DNA from: Paenibacillus arenosi
GTDB taxonomy: Bacteria > Bacillota > Bacilli > Paenibacillales > Paenibacillaceae
Direction: 5' to 3'
DNA length: 64,000 bases
NCBI RefSeq assembly: GCF_014841135.1
Contig: NZ_JACYTN010000004.1
Span: forward strand, 124,001-188,000
In this document: positions 1-7,967 of the stretch, piece by piece
Position numbering within the stretch: position 1 is the stretch's first letter
How the letters are laid out: each line of letters opens with the position of its first letter
Notes under the pieces: model-generated
Told to the model about the DNA's origin: nothing
The model's input: only the letters and a program-made list of their open reading frames with translations
The model's database searches: none
Made by a program: the position numbers and the translations under genes

Positions 1-250
1 AGCCATGAGAAATAATAATGACTGACAATGGTTCATTACGAAGCTCTTGCTGCCCATTGGTCGGCCAGAGCAGCCAGCCTTTTAACCATGCGCTGCCCTG
101 AAATTCAATCGATTCATACTCTCCAGTTGGCTGTACCTCAATTGGCATTCTTCGCGGCGATTGGCTTTTGACAGACAAGCGCCAAATAACCATTAGAAAG
201 AGAAGAAATAATATGACGACTGCAATGATAAACAAGCTAATGAACAGCAT
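1..250 (-). CDS. alpha/beta hydrolase-like membrane-anchored protein (N-terminal part)
   Basis: Reading leftward from an ATG at 248-250, the frame stays open to the window edge, so only the first 83 residues are visible. Residues 1-26 are a hydrophobic helix that should anchor the protein in the membrane. This is followed by a beta-rich stretch (YESIEFQGSAWLKGWLL) and then SVIIISHG at the edge. That order, a strand pair with a K-G-W turn and then a hydrophobic strand ending in HG, is what the start of an alpha/beta hydrolase (prolyl-oligopeptidase-like or DUF-type serine hydrolase) looks like. The catalytic Ser, Asp and His lie outside the window. A purine-rich GAAAGAAGG lies about 10 bases upstream of the start. 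Substrate cannot be inferred. Confidence 0.6.
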   Translation of the reverse strand, partial: MLFISLFIIAVVILFLLFLMVIWRLSVKSQSPRRMPIEVQPTGEYESIEFQGSAWLKGWLLWPTNGQQELRNEPLSVIIISHG

Positions 251-355
251 AACTACCTAGCCTTCTTTCAACTATATTCCATAGCAAGGACAGCTTGGTT
301 ACAACTATACATAGTCTAGTGAACAAACCTATTGTATTTCTCTTATCTTCCTCAA

Positions 356-1015
356 CTACGTTAAATGACGAACCGTATTCACCCATTCAGATGCATGCTC
401 CTCTAGCTCCTGCCATGCAGCCGCTCGAATAAAGTCACCGCGAACAAGCTTGGAACCAAGCCCGAATGCCGACGCTCCTGCCGTCCAATATTGCTGTACA
501 TTATGCAGATCAATGCCACCTGTCGCCATCAGCGGTATATGACCGAGCGGGCCGCGCACTTCACGTATATACTCTGAACCGAGACTACCAAGCGGGAACA
601 ACTTTAACACCGGAGCCCCTGCCTTCCATGCACGCACCATTTCAGTTGGAGTCAGTACGCCTGGCCATACGTCGATTCCTCGACTATGGGCAAGTTCAAT
701 CACTTTCTCATCCAAGTTCGGCGTAATTAAAAATTGCGCCCCGCTGTCCAAAGCCTCTCGTGCTGTTTCTTCATCTATAACCGTTCCAGCACCGATAAAT
801 ACCTGCTCCCCGAAGCGTTCACGCCATCTGGATACGATAGCCGCAGCTCCATCTGTATTCATCGTCACTTCCAACAATGTAATACCACCTCGAATTAAAG
901 CTGCAGCGGCCTCATCAGCGGCCTCTCCCGTATAACCGCGGAATATTGCAACGATGCGCTGATGCAGCAATTCAGCTGTCGCAGCAGTATGTAAATAAGG
1001 AGCAGCCTTAGACAT
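356..1015 (-). CDS. eda: bifunctional 2-keto-4-hydroxyglutarate / KDPG aldolase
   Basis: Class I aldolase that cleaves 2-keto-3-deoxy-6-phosphogluconate to pyruvate and glyceraldehyde 3-phosphate (Entner-Doudoroff or hexuronate catabolism), cytosolic. The 219-residue length is normal for the trimeric TIM-barrel family. The general-base Glu is E49 in LLEVTMN and the Schiff-base lysine is K138 in VLKLFPLG. The phosphate-binding ATGGI and GLGSKL segments are also present. I chose the ATG at 1015; a GTG three codons upstream is possible. There is no clear ribosome binding site. The start overlaps the end of the upstream ROK kinase by 8 bases, so translation is probably coupled. The pairing suggests that the kinase product (a phosphorylated 2-keto-3-deoxy sugar or related acid) feeds this aldolase. 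That is inference, as most KDG kinases are PfkB-type, not ROK. Confidence 0.9.
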   Translation of the reverse strand: MSKAAPYLHTAATAELLHQRIVAIFRGYTGEAADEAAAALIRGGITLLEVTMNTDGAAAIVSRWRERFGEQVFIGAGTVIDEETAREALDSGAQFLITPNLDEKVIELAHSRGIDVWPGVLTPTEMVRAWKAGAPVLKLFPLGSLGSEYIREVRGPLGHIPLMATGGIDLHNVQQYWTAGASAFGLGSKLVRGDFIRAAAWQELEEHASEWVNTVRHLT

Positions 1016-2027
1016 GGCAATCACGTACAGTCGCTGAAGTAGAGACAGTAGCTTGAGATGAAGCAGCGTTTAGTTGACTCCATCTTGTTCGTGCGAAGGC
1101 TGCACTACCAATGACACCACCATCATCAATCAATTCACCTTGACGAATGTCTAACTGCTCTAAGTAACCATGATATACATGACGTTTCAATGTTTCACGA
1201 ACAGGCACAAACAATCGCTCTCCTGCCAAAGAACCACCACCGCCAATAACGAGAATATCCGGGCTGTAAGCGGTAATCGCATACGCCAATGCTTTGCCTA
1301 ACACGGTACCCGTATGCTGCATAATAGATTGGGCTAGTTCATCTCCTTGATCGTATGCATCGGATATGAGTGCTGCCGTCAAGCTGCCAGCTTCATAAGC
1401 TTCACGCAGTATGCTACTTCGACCTGCCTCCAACGCTTCTCTAGCTTGGCGAACTAAGCCGGTTGCAGACACGACGGTTTCCACACAACCTATTAGCCCA
1501 CATCCGCATGGTGTAGTCTCCCCATCCATGGCGACATGCCCAATTTCACCAGCCATAAATCGATTGCCATAATACAATTCTCCGTTGGCAACCGTTGCAG
1601 CAGACATTCCCGTACCGATGGTAACACCTAGAACCACTTTGCCATCACGACCAGCACCACTCATCGCCTCTCCATACACATACATGCGAACATCGTTATC
1701 TATAAATACAGGAACACCTACAAGCTCTCCAAGTCGCTTGGATACTTCTACGTCCGTCCACTTCAAATTGGCTGCAAATAAAGTCATACCGCGAATGGGA
1801 TCAATGAATCCAGGGCAACCCGCTCCTACCGCAATCAAACTGCTTCGCTCAATTCCGTTCTTAACTAGCAGTTCGTCAACCATCGAAGCCATTTTCTGTA
1901 ATACATGCTCTTCCCCAAGCTCAGTTTCGGTCGGTCGCTTCACTTTATCAATAAGCTCATACTGCTCATTCACTAATCCGCAAACGATATTCGTACCACC
2001 TAAATCAATACCAACCATATAACGCAC
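1008..2027 (-). CDS. ROK family sugar kinase (glucokinase-like)
   Basis: ATP-dependent sugar kinase of the ROK family, 339 residues. Residues 5-13 hold the phosphate-1 motif (VGIDLGGTN). D112 in FIDND is the catalytic base. H164 with C174, C176 and C181 (CGCGLIGC) forms the structural zinc site that defines the family. GTG at 2027 is preceded by GGGGGAG at 5 bases. There is no N-terminal helix-turn-helix, so this is a kinase, not a NagC/XylR repressor. It is the first gene of a two-gene unit with KDPG aldolase (8-base overlap). That context makes a substrate other than plain glucose, such as a 2-keto-3-deoxy sugar, worth considering. Sequence alone supports ROK kinase firmly but not the substrate. 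Confidence 0.88.
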   Translation of the reverse strand: MRYMVGIDLGGTNIVCGLVNEQYELIDKVKRPTETELGEEHVLQKMASMVDELLVKNGIERSSLIAVGAGCPGFIDPIRGMTLFAANLKWTDVEVSKRLGELVGVPVFIDNDVRMYVYGEAMSGAGRDGKVVLGVTIGTGMSAATVANGELYYGNRFMAGEIGHVAMDGETTPCGCGLIGCVETVVSATGLVRQAREALEAGRSSILREAYEAGSLTAALISDAYDQGDELAQSIMQHTGTVLGKALAYAITAYSPDILVIGGGGSLAGERLFVPVRETLKRHVYHGYLEQLDIRQGELIDDGGVIGSAAFARTRWSQLNAASSQATVSTSATVRDCHV

Positions 2028-2203
2028 GATAGCTCCCCCTCGATTATCCCAAGTTTATGCGATCTCCAACTTATTCCTTATTATACCATCATCAATCTAT
2101 CAATGAAGAAAATGATCTCAAATAGCAACGAAAAAAGCTGCTAAAGATACATAAAAATAGTTCGTGTTCATATACACGGTTATATGAAGAATAGGCATGT
2201 ATA

Positions 2204-2629
2204 CTATATGCGCTTTATAATATTCATTACCTCCTGCTCGATCTCCGCATTTATGGATGCAACTTTTTTCTTCAAACGGATACCTTCCACGATCCAAATA
2301 ATGAGGATACAAACAAGTCCTCCTATCATAATCAGTACTCGATTCGTTGCTTCTTGTTCTTCGTCATCCCAACTATAATCATTCGATTCAAACCCCATCG
2401 AAAAATCCGTAACATACCACAATGGAAGAAGGTACAAAATGATCGAACTAAGAAGCAGCAACACTGCTTTTTTAGGCTGACCCAAATAGAAACGATGGCC
2501 TCCGTAAACCCCCATAAAAAACCATAACAATACCGCTATTTTCAGAGACTTACGACGATTGTTATACTCTTGCATAAAAATGATTAACTGATCTGACCTT
2601 AACTGCTGCTGCCATTCAAGAATTTTCAT
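2204..2629 (-). CDS. TM2 domain-containing membrane protein (copy A)
   Basis: Small membrane protein, 141 residues, with a TM2 domain: a basic cytosolic segment, a transmembrane helix, the family signature GGHRFYLG at residues 44-51, and a second helix. A third hydrophobic segment follows near residues 105-120, then a short charged tail ending in a helix (KKVASINAEIEQEVMNIIKRI-like). TM2 proteins are common but their molecular role is not known. ATG at 2629 has GAGGAGG about 8 bases upstream. It is the third of three adjacent paralogues on the same strand. Copies B and C are separated from it by a terminator at 2668-2694, so this copy may be expressed alone or by read-through. Confidence 0.85.
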   Translation of the reverse strand: MKILEWQQQLRSDQLIIFMQEYNNRRKSLKIAVLLWFFMGVYGGHRFYLGQPKKAVLLLLSSIILYLLPLWYVTDFSMGFESNDYSWDDEEQEATNRVLIMIGGLVCILIIWIVEGIRLKKKVASINAEIEQEVMNIIKRI

Positions 2630-2667
2630 TCGATTATCCTCCTCACATCAATTCACCCTTGATAAGT

Positions 2668-2694
2668 AAAAAAAGGGAGTCATAGTTGACCCCC
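2668..2694 (-). terminator. intrinsic terminator after TM2 copies C and B
   Basis: On the minus strand the RNA folds as GGGGGUCA-ACUA-UGACUCCC (one G-U pair) followed by seven U. It lies 98 bases beyond the stop codon of TM2 copy B and before copy A. Confidence 0.8.
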
Positions 2695-2791
2695 TCACAA
2701 AGCTGCTTCCATTATGTATAATCCATGCTGAAGTTTACGATAACTTGTCCATCTGCACATTAACGTGGCAGAATAAGTAGGTTATCGTTTA

Positions 2792-3253
2792 TCACAAAGG
2801 TCTCTGCTGATATACTTTAGATGAGTTAGAATTCACTTTGGATGGTACAATTTGACGCATAATGTCCATCTCAAGCTTCTCATTTAGACGATCTACCTTG
2901 CCTGAAATGAGAAATCCTTCAATAACCCACCATATAAGCCCAATAAATAGAATGAGAAGAAATAAAATGAGCAATACATTAGAATCTATTCCAGGATTTA
3001 CGGGATCAAATGTATTTACAGCAAAGACAAACAATGAGATCGGCAGCACGATGTAAAAGCATAAACCTACAAATAGCAGCAACACGCCTGATGCCTTTTC
3101 TCCTAAGTAAAATCGATGCGCACCAAATGGACCTAAAAACAACCAAAAAATGACCGCATGCATTTTAGACTTAGCTCTTTTCTCATATTCATGCTGAAAA
3201 GCGATCATTTGAGCAGTACTCAGATTATACGTAAATAGCAGATCGCTGTTCAT
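2792..3253 (-). CDS. TM2 domain-containing membrane protein (copy B)
   Basis: 153-residue paralogue of its two neighbours. The TM2 signature here is FGAHRFYLG (about residues 43-51), between two hydrophobic helices. A longer second hydrophobic block (residues 75-115) follows and then a polar C-terminal tail (RLNEKLEMDIMRQIVPSK). The ATG lies three bases after the stop of copy C with no good ribosome site of its own, so it is probably translated by coupling. The shared motif N-terminal to TM1 (ST-QM-AFQHEYEKR-AKSK) matches the corresponding part of copies A and C, which shows duplication and not chance similarity. Function unknown. Confidence 0.85.
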   Translation of the reverse strand: MNSDLLFTYNLSTAQMIAFQHEYEKRAKSKMHAVIFWLFLGPFGAHRFYLGEKASGVLLLFVGLCFYIVLPISLFVFAVNTFDPVNPGIDSNVLLILFLLILFIGLIWWVIEGFLISGKVDRLNEKLEMDIMRQIVPSKVNSNSSKVYQQRPL

Positions 3254-3256
3254 AAA

Positions 3257-3589
3257 CTAGTAACGATTGCGGAGCATTTTAACATTATGAATAAGCTCCA
3301 TTTCTTTCCTAGTATTTATTTTATCAACTGCTCCACTAAGAAGAATCAATTCAATAACCCAAAGAATCATGTAAGGTAGACCTAGTAGTAATAAGCTGAA
3401 TACGAATACGACAATATTCAATATCCCCATACCGATATGGCCCAAATAAAAACGATGAACACCGAGCGTACCTAAAAAGATCAAAAGCACATAAGCTAAT
3501 GCTTTTGACTTCTTCGCTCTTTCCATTTCAGATGAAACGATGACCAACTCGTCCATTGATAATTCTTTCTTTAAAATGACATTTTGCAC
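3257..3589 (-). CDS. TM2 domain-containing membrane protein (copy C)
   Basis: Shortest copy, 110 residues, close to the minimal TM2 architecture: cytosolic basic segment with ERAKKSKALAY, helix 1, LGVHRFYLG (about residues 43-51), helix 2, and a short tail (KINTRKEMELIHNVKML). GTG at 3589 is preceded by GGGAGAG at 9 bases. It is first in the unit and its promoter must lie in 3590-3700. Function unknown. TM2 domains are related to the segment of the Drosophila almondex/human TM2D proteins, but no role is transferable. Confidence 0.85.
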   Translation of the reverse strand: MQNVILKKELSMDELVIVSSEMERAKKSKALAYVLLIFLGTLGVHRFYLGHIGMGILNIVVFVFSLLLLGLPYMILWVIELILLSGAVDKINTRKEMELIHNVKMLRNRY

Positions 3590-3701
3590 GACTAAAGTCT
3601 CTCCCTTTTCTCATAAATTTTCTATTTCCCCTTAGAACTGGATTTATTATAGACTAGATTCGACAATTTTGGCATTAAATAATTACCATAATAACTAATT
3701 A

Positions 3702-3923
3702 TTGGTTCTTCCGCATCACCTTTTCAACACCATTTTTAATCCAATGATTTATCTCTCTTTTTATAAGCAAATTGATGAAAAATTGACGAAAATGCATATA
3801 GAAAAAGGAAGACTTTGGGTGTTTGGTCGATATATAATAACAGTTGTAGTCTTTATTTTTACGAGCTCATTCGGAATCTGTCGCTTTTATTCGTTTATAA
3901 ATATTGTTATTCCATTCACATAA
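3702..3923 (+). pseudogene. possible decayed TM2-like fragment
   Basis: Open frame of 73 codons on the strand opposite the TM2 genes. No ribosome site precedes its TTG, or the internal ATG at 3792. From residue about 46 it reads VVVFIFTSSFGICRFYS, which keeps the F-G-x-x-R-F-Y spacing of the TM2 signature seen in the three neighbouring genes (FGAHRFYLG), but it lacks the following Gly and ends shortly after. I read it as a degraded or chance TM2-like remnant. It could also be a short non-coding stretch. The 3590-3937 interval otherwise holds only the promoter region of TM2 copy C. Confidence 0.25.
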
Positions 3924-3937
3924 TGAGGTGATTCACG

Positions 3938-4147
3938 TTGACCTACGTCGATATTAGTACGATAAGTCCGCAGCTATTTGTAACCGTCTTGTTTTTCCTA
4001 TTAATTGTGTGCCCGCTTGTTAGTCTTGGCATCGTTCGCTTTTTCCAACAGCGTGTCAAACAAGGCTTAATTTATATCGCCATCGCCATTGTTTCTTACA
4101 TTGTCTTTCTTATCGTGGCTGACTTCGTCGCCAAGACGTGGCAGTGA
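3938..4147 (+). CDS. small two-helix membrane protein
   Basis: 69 residues with two predicted transmembrane helices (about 12-34 and 44-63) joined by a basic loop RFFQQRVKQG, which the positive-inside rule places in the cytosol. TTG start at 3938 is set by GAGGTGA seven bases upstream. It stands alone between the TM2 genes and a strong plus-strand terminator at 4227-4270. I do not recognise the family. The polar loop and short ends give no functional clue. Size and ribosome site support a real gene. Confidence 0.6.
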   Translation: MTYVDISTISPQLFVTVLFFLLIVCPLVSLGIVRFFQQRVKQGLIYIAIAIVSYIVFLIVADFVAKTWQ

Positions 4148-4226
4148 AGTGACTAACACGCTCCACTAGTTGAACAACAGCCTAGCTAGTATTTATTTGC
4201 GCTTATCTCAACCTAGTGCCACAACG

Positions 4227-4270
4227 AAAACAAGCAGACCTCCTCGAAGGTCTGCTTGTTTTATTTTTTT
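4227..4270 (+). terminator. intrinsic terminator
   Basis: AAGCAGACCT and AGGTCTGCTT form a perfect stem around CCTCGA, followed by GTTTTATTTTTTT. It ends the transcript of the 69-residue membrane protein. Confidence 0.85.
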
Positions 4271-4389
4271 ATGCTCTTGATTGTTTCACTTAGCCCTGAG
4301 CGACCATTTATTCTGGACAGCAAACTTGCAGTTCAACTGTATACATCCATCCCACGTCTACTCAGGTAGAATTCCTCTTTAAAATTACA

Positions 4390-4429
4390 TACAAAAAACT
4401 GCCTCCCAGCATCAAGCTGAGAAGCAGTT
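4390..4429 (-). terminator. intrinsic terminator of the AbgT-type gene
   Basis: On the minus strand AACTGCTTCTCAGC pairs with GCTGGGAGGCAGTT (G-U pairs allowed) and runs into six U. It lies just beyond the stop at 4449. Confidence 0.85.
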
Positions 4430-4448
4430 CTCCAAATTAGCTTATTTA

Positions 4449-5981
4449 TTATTTCATGAAGACGCCAGTACCTGGTCCAATTTCTATGCCCGAGAACATC
4501 CAGAGGAGGAGCATAATCACCCAACCAATAGAGAATGCGATCGAGTATGGAATCATCGTTGAGATCAGCGTACCGATACCCACTTTTTTGTCGTACTTTT
4601 GAGCAAATGCAATAATAACTGCGAAGTACGGCAATAGTGGAGAAATAATGTTTGTTGTCGAATCAGCAATACGATATACGAGCTGTGTAAACTCTGGTGT
4701 ATATCCAAATTGCATCATAATTGGAACGAATACAGGCGCCATAATCGCCCATTTTGCCGAGGCCGATCCAATGAACAAGTTAATAAATCCACAAATTAAT
4801 ATAAAGATCAAAATTAACGGAATGCCTGTAATACCGGAGCCTTGTAATAGCTCTGCCCCTTTAATTGCAAGAATCTTACCAAGATTCGTCTGTGTAAAGT
4901 ATGCAACGAATTGACCTGCAAAGAATGCAAGCACGATGTAACTTCCCATACTGGACATCGTGTCACCTAGCATGCTGGATACATCTTTGCTCGTGCGAAT
5001 CGACTTCGTCATTTTTCCGTAAACGACACCCGGAACAAGGAACATGATAAGAAGAACGGGTACGAGATTCATGAAGAATGGTGATTTAACGATGTCTCCA
5101 TCTCCACGAAGTGGTCCCCAAGACGGTACTACGAGAAGTGCCAACAATCCGCACGTAACAATTAGTGCTACCAATGCTCCCCATAGTCCTTTTTTCTCTT
5201 CTTTCGTCAAATATTGCAGTTCGCCAATCTCTTCACCTTTATACTTCCCAAGGCGAGGTTCAACAATCTTATCCGTCACGAACGTACCGATAATCGTAAT
5301 CAAGAATACCGATGCAGCCATGAAGTAGTAGTTACCTGCAACGTTAAGAGTTGCTGCATATTCAGCATTGAATGGCTCAACAGCCATACGAGTCAGTTCA
5401 CCTAGCATTGGGTCAAGCGATGTCAGGAACAAGTTAGCACTGAATCCACCGGATACACCTGCGAAAGCAGCAGCTAGACCAGCAAGCGGGTGACGACCCA
5501 TCCCTGCGAACAATACAGCACCTAGCGGCGTCAATACAACATATCCTGCATCAGATGCCATACTGGACATAACCCCACCGAATACAAGTGAAGCTGTAAT
5601 CAGCTGACGTGGTACAGAAGTAACAAGACCACGCAAAGCAGCTGTAATCAAGCCAGAACGCTCAGCAATACCGATACCTAGCATCGTAACAAGTACGGTG
5701 CCTAGTGGAGCGAAGTTCGTAAAGTTTTTAACCGCATTTTCAAATACGTACTGAAGTCCTTCTTTACTTAGAAGGTTCATTACTGTTAACGTTTCGCCAG
5801 GCTTCGTCGGATCAGCTACACTCAATCCAATAGAAGACAATATAGCGGATACGACCATAACGAGCAATGATAGCAATGCGAATAGCATAACAGGGTCTGG
5901 AAGCTTATTACCGACCTTCTCGATGCTATCCAGAGAACGCATTAATAGACTTTTTCTTGTATGCTGTTCTTTAGATCCCAT
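4449..5981 (-). CDS. AbgT family transporter (p-aminobenzoyl-glutamate type)
   Basis: 510-residue integral membrane protein of the AbgT family (ion-coupled transporters; E. coli AbgT imports p-aminobenzoyl-glutamate, while MtrF and YdaH export sulfonamides/PABA). Family hallmarks visible: N-terminal IEKVGNKLPDPVMLFALL, the re-entrant region SDAGYVVLTPLGAVLF near residue 150, and the second-half hairpin GSASAKWAIMAPVFVPIM followed by QLVYRIADSTTNIISPLLPYF. The ATG at 5981 sits 9 bases after AGAGGAAA; an upstream GTG is too close to that site. Monocistronic with its own terminator. No amidohydrolase (AbgA/AbgB) partner is adjacent, so the direction and substrate (folate breakdown product import, or drug export) stay open. 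Confidence 0.92.
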   Translation of the reverse strand: MGSKEQHTRKSLLMRSLDSIEKVGNKLPDPVMLFALLSLLVMVVSAILSSIGLSVADPTKPGETLTVMNLLSKEGLQYVFENAVKNFTNFAPLGTVLVTMLGIGIAERSGLITAALRGLVTSVPRQLITASLVFGGVMSSMASDAGYVVLTPLGAVLFAGMGRHPLAGLAAAFAGVSGGFSANLFLTSLDPMLGELTRMAVEPFNAEYAATLNVAGNYYFMAASVFLITIIGTFVTDKIVEPRLGKYKGEEIGELQYLTKEEKKGLWGALVALIVTCGLLALLVVPSWGPLRGDGDIVKSPFFMNLVPVLLIMFLVPGVVYGKMTKSIRTSKDVSSMLGDTMSSMGSYIVLAFFAGQFVAYFTQTNLGKILAIKGAELLQGSGITGIPLILIFILICGFINLFIGSASAKWAIMAPVFVPIMMQFGYTPEFTQLVYRIADSTTNIISPLLPYFAVIIAFAQKYDKKVGIGTLISTMIPYSIAFSIGWVIMLLLWMFSGIEIGPGTGVFMK

Positions 5982-6122
5982 TGTCACTTTCCTCTCTTAT
6001 TTTTATATGTCCACTAGTAGTAGACATCTGTTTTTCGTTTGTTCTATTATATGCGAAAGAAATTTATAAATAAATAGTCTTTTTTTATTTGTAAGAAATT
6101 ACCTTACTTCTTTCTATTTTAG

Positions 6123-6146
6123 AAAAAAGAAAGGCATTCGCCCTTC
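6123..6146 (-). terminator. intrinsic terminator of the deacetylase-lipoprotein unit
   Basis: AAGGGC-GAAU-GCCUUU hairpin on the minus strand, followed by a U-rich tail (CUUUUUUCU). Confidence 0.7.
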
Positions 6147-6173
6147 AAAAGCATATTCTCTTCTAGCTTCTAA

Positions 6174-6848
6174 TTACTTGGAAGAGTTAGCTTTATCCGT
6201 TTGAATGCCCGCTGCTTTATAAAAAGCATCTTTATTCGTATTAAACTGTTCTGTGTATTGATTAAATTGCTGTTTTAACTGATTGACTTGCGTCCACTGC
6301 TGGTTGCGTTCGCGTACAGCTTGCTGCAGCTGTTTTAAGTTCGTTTGTTCCACCTTGAGCTGCTCATATAACGCACGTTCCGCTGCAATTAACTTTTCAT
6401 ATTGTGACGCCAACTGCTGAACCGTCTCGTAGCGCTTCGTATATGCAGTCAATGCTTGTGCAGCCTGATCTTTGCCTTGTGCTGGTTCCAGCTTATCCAC
6501 TTGGGACTGTGCTTTTGCAACATGCTCATAAGCAACGGTTACCTGCTCTTTCACTTTCATCATAGCCTGCTGCCGTTGATCCAACGAGGACATCGTCTGC
6601 GTAATCAGCGTCTGTACATTCACATTGCTGCGCTCACCTTTGTCCAAAATCCTATCGTATTGCTTCTGATCTTTACTCTCCAACTGCTTCAGCTCTTCAA
6701 ATGCAGCCGAGGCTGCACTTTCCGTAGAGGCAGCCTGCTCAAAAGAACTGAACAGCTTCTCACTTGAAGGAGCTCCGCACGCTGCTAGCATCGTTGCCAT
6801 CGCGACTATCATGGCTAGTACGCCAATTTTATTTTTCCAAGACTTCAA
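6174..6848 (-). CDS. YkyA-like cell-wall lipoprotein with coiled coils
   Basis: 224-residue lipoprotein. Residues 1-24 are a signal peptide ending in the lipobox MLAAC, so C24 should be lipidated. The mature part is almost entirely Gln/Glu/Lys-rich helix with heptad character (about residues 30-205). This composition and length match the Bacillus YkyA putative cell-wall binding lipoprotein family. TTG at 6848 is preceded by GGAGGAG at 7 bases. It lies 21 bases after the polysaccharide deacetylase gene and shares its terminator, so the two are co-transcribed, which fits a role at the envelope. Its biochemical activity is unknown. Confidence 0.82.
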   Translation of the reverse strand: MKSWKNKIGVLAMIVAMATMLAACGAPSSEKLFSSFEQAASTESAASAAFEELKQLESKDQKQYDRILDKGERSNVNVQTLITQTMSSLDQRQQAMMKVKEQVTVAYEHVAKAQSQVDKLEPAQGKDQAAQALTAYTKRYETVQQLASQYEKLIAAERALYEQLKVEQTNLKQLQQAVRERNQQWTQVNQLKQQFNQYTEQFNTNKDAFYKAAGIQTDKANSSK

Positions 6849-6869
6849 CTTTGATCTCCTCCTACCCGA

Positions 6870-7745
6870 TTACAGGCGCTCATCATGATGGAAGTTCACA
6901 ACAAAATGAGCATTAGGGTCGTATACTTCAAACTCATAGCCTTGCGAACTAATATACTCTATGATTTCTGGCAATATCTCAACAGTTTGCTTGCGATCAT
7001 GCATTAAAATAACTTCCGTATCCTTCTTCAAGCCTCGTTTCACTTCATCCAGCATCCCAGAAGGATTTTTTGCATACTTCCAATCCAATGTATCCAACGT
7101 CCAATCCCACATCTTGAAGCCTTCCTCTGCGATATCATTACGGAACGGCTCTTTAATTTGCGGCGCACTGCCGTATGGCGCACGAATGAGATTCGTCGTT
7201 ATGCCTGTTGCTTCCTTCACCAATTGCTGTGCTTCCTTCTGTTCCTCAACGAAGTTGTTTGCACTGCCGCTCCTATACAGCTTTGTATAATCATGCGTCA
7301 TACTGTGCAGCGCAGGATAATGACCTTCAGCAGCAATTTGCTTGATAAGATCAGGATGCTGCTGCATGCTGTTGCCTAGCATGAAAAATGTCGCTTTTAT
7401 ATTATGTTCTTTCAAAATACGAAGAATTTCAGGAGTATGTGAATTAGGGCCATCATCGAATGTCAAATAAGCGACTTTGCGCTTTATACCATTATACATC
7501 GTAGGCGATTGCTTCTCTTTCGTTACCGTATCAAATGCCGCAACACTAGTAACCACATGCTGTCCTTGTTTGGAGGTTGTCGATAGCCCATCATGTGCCC
7601 ACAATTGTTTACCAACCGTATAAACTCCAAAACCTATCCCAACTAATAATGCCAGTAAAATAATACGGAGAATCCATTTCTTACGTTGGTTGCGTCTCCG
7701 TGAATCTACCCTCACCATGCTCGTATTTCTCACGACAACTTCCAC
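6870..7745 (-). CDS. membrane-anchored polysaccharide deacetylase (NodB domain)
   Basis: Carbohydrate esterase family 4 enzyme that removes N- or O-acetyl groups from peptidoglycan or another cell-wall glycan. A basic N-terminus and one transmembrane helix (about residues 26-46) put the catalytic domain outside the cell. Catalytic motifs: TFDDGP (about residues 96-101; catalytic base Asp plus metal Asp), HSMTHD (metal His pair), APYG (motif 3), DWTLDTLDW (motif 4) and ILMHD (motif 5, catalytic His). All key residues are intact. The start is uncertain: GTG at 7745 lies right after AAGGA, and another GTG four codons later is possible. Co-transcribed with the YkyA-like lipoprotein. Confidence 0.9.
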   Translation of the reverse strand: MEVVVRNTSMVRVDSRRRNQRKKWILRIILLALLVGIGFGVYTVGKQLWAHDGLSTTSKQGQHVVTSVAAFDTVTKEKQSPTMYNGIKRKVAYLTFDDGPNSHTPEILRILKEHNIKATFFMLGNSMQQHPDLIKQIAAEGHYPALHSMTHDYTKLYRSGSANNFVEEQKEAQQLVKEATGITTNLIRAPYGSAPQIKEPFRNDIAEEGFKMWDWTLDTLDWKYAKNPSGMLDEVKRGLKKDTEVILMHDRKQTVEILPEIIEYISSQGYEFEVYDPNAHFVVNFHHDERL

Positions 7746-7902
7746 TTCCTTATCTCACTTAATATGACCGTATATGACCACTTTCGACATCAACTTTCTT
7801 GATTCTATCAAACTAAAGTTACACAATCATTACAAGTTTTTCAGATTTGGGTAAATGATAGCGAGGAAATTTTGGAAGTTTCATAGGGAGAAATGAGGAA
7901 CA

Positions 7903-7951
7903 ATAAAAATAGCCTTGCCCCTCCTGTATGCTAGAGAGAGACAAAGCTATT
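7903..7951 (-). terminator. intrinsic terminator of topB
   Basis: Minus-strand AATAGCTTTG pairs with CAAGGCTATT across a loop of about 24 bases, followed by UUUUAUUG. It lies just after the topB stop. Confidence 0.7.
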
Positions 7952-7967
7952 ACTGATTCGAAAGAGT

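Noticed and set aside
466-726. Plus-strand open frame of 86 codons over the KDPG aldolase gene
   Set aside because: It runs antisense to a gene with all catalytic motifs and has no ribosome site.
1585-2022. Plus-strand open frame of 145 codons antisense to the ROK kinase
   Set aside because: Composition (Ser/Thr/Pro-rich) and position mirror the codon pattern of the kinase on the other strand.
1008-2027. ROK protein as a NagC/XylR-type repressor
   Set aside because: It begins directly with the phosphate motif and has no N-terminal helix-turn-helix.
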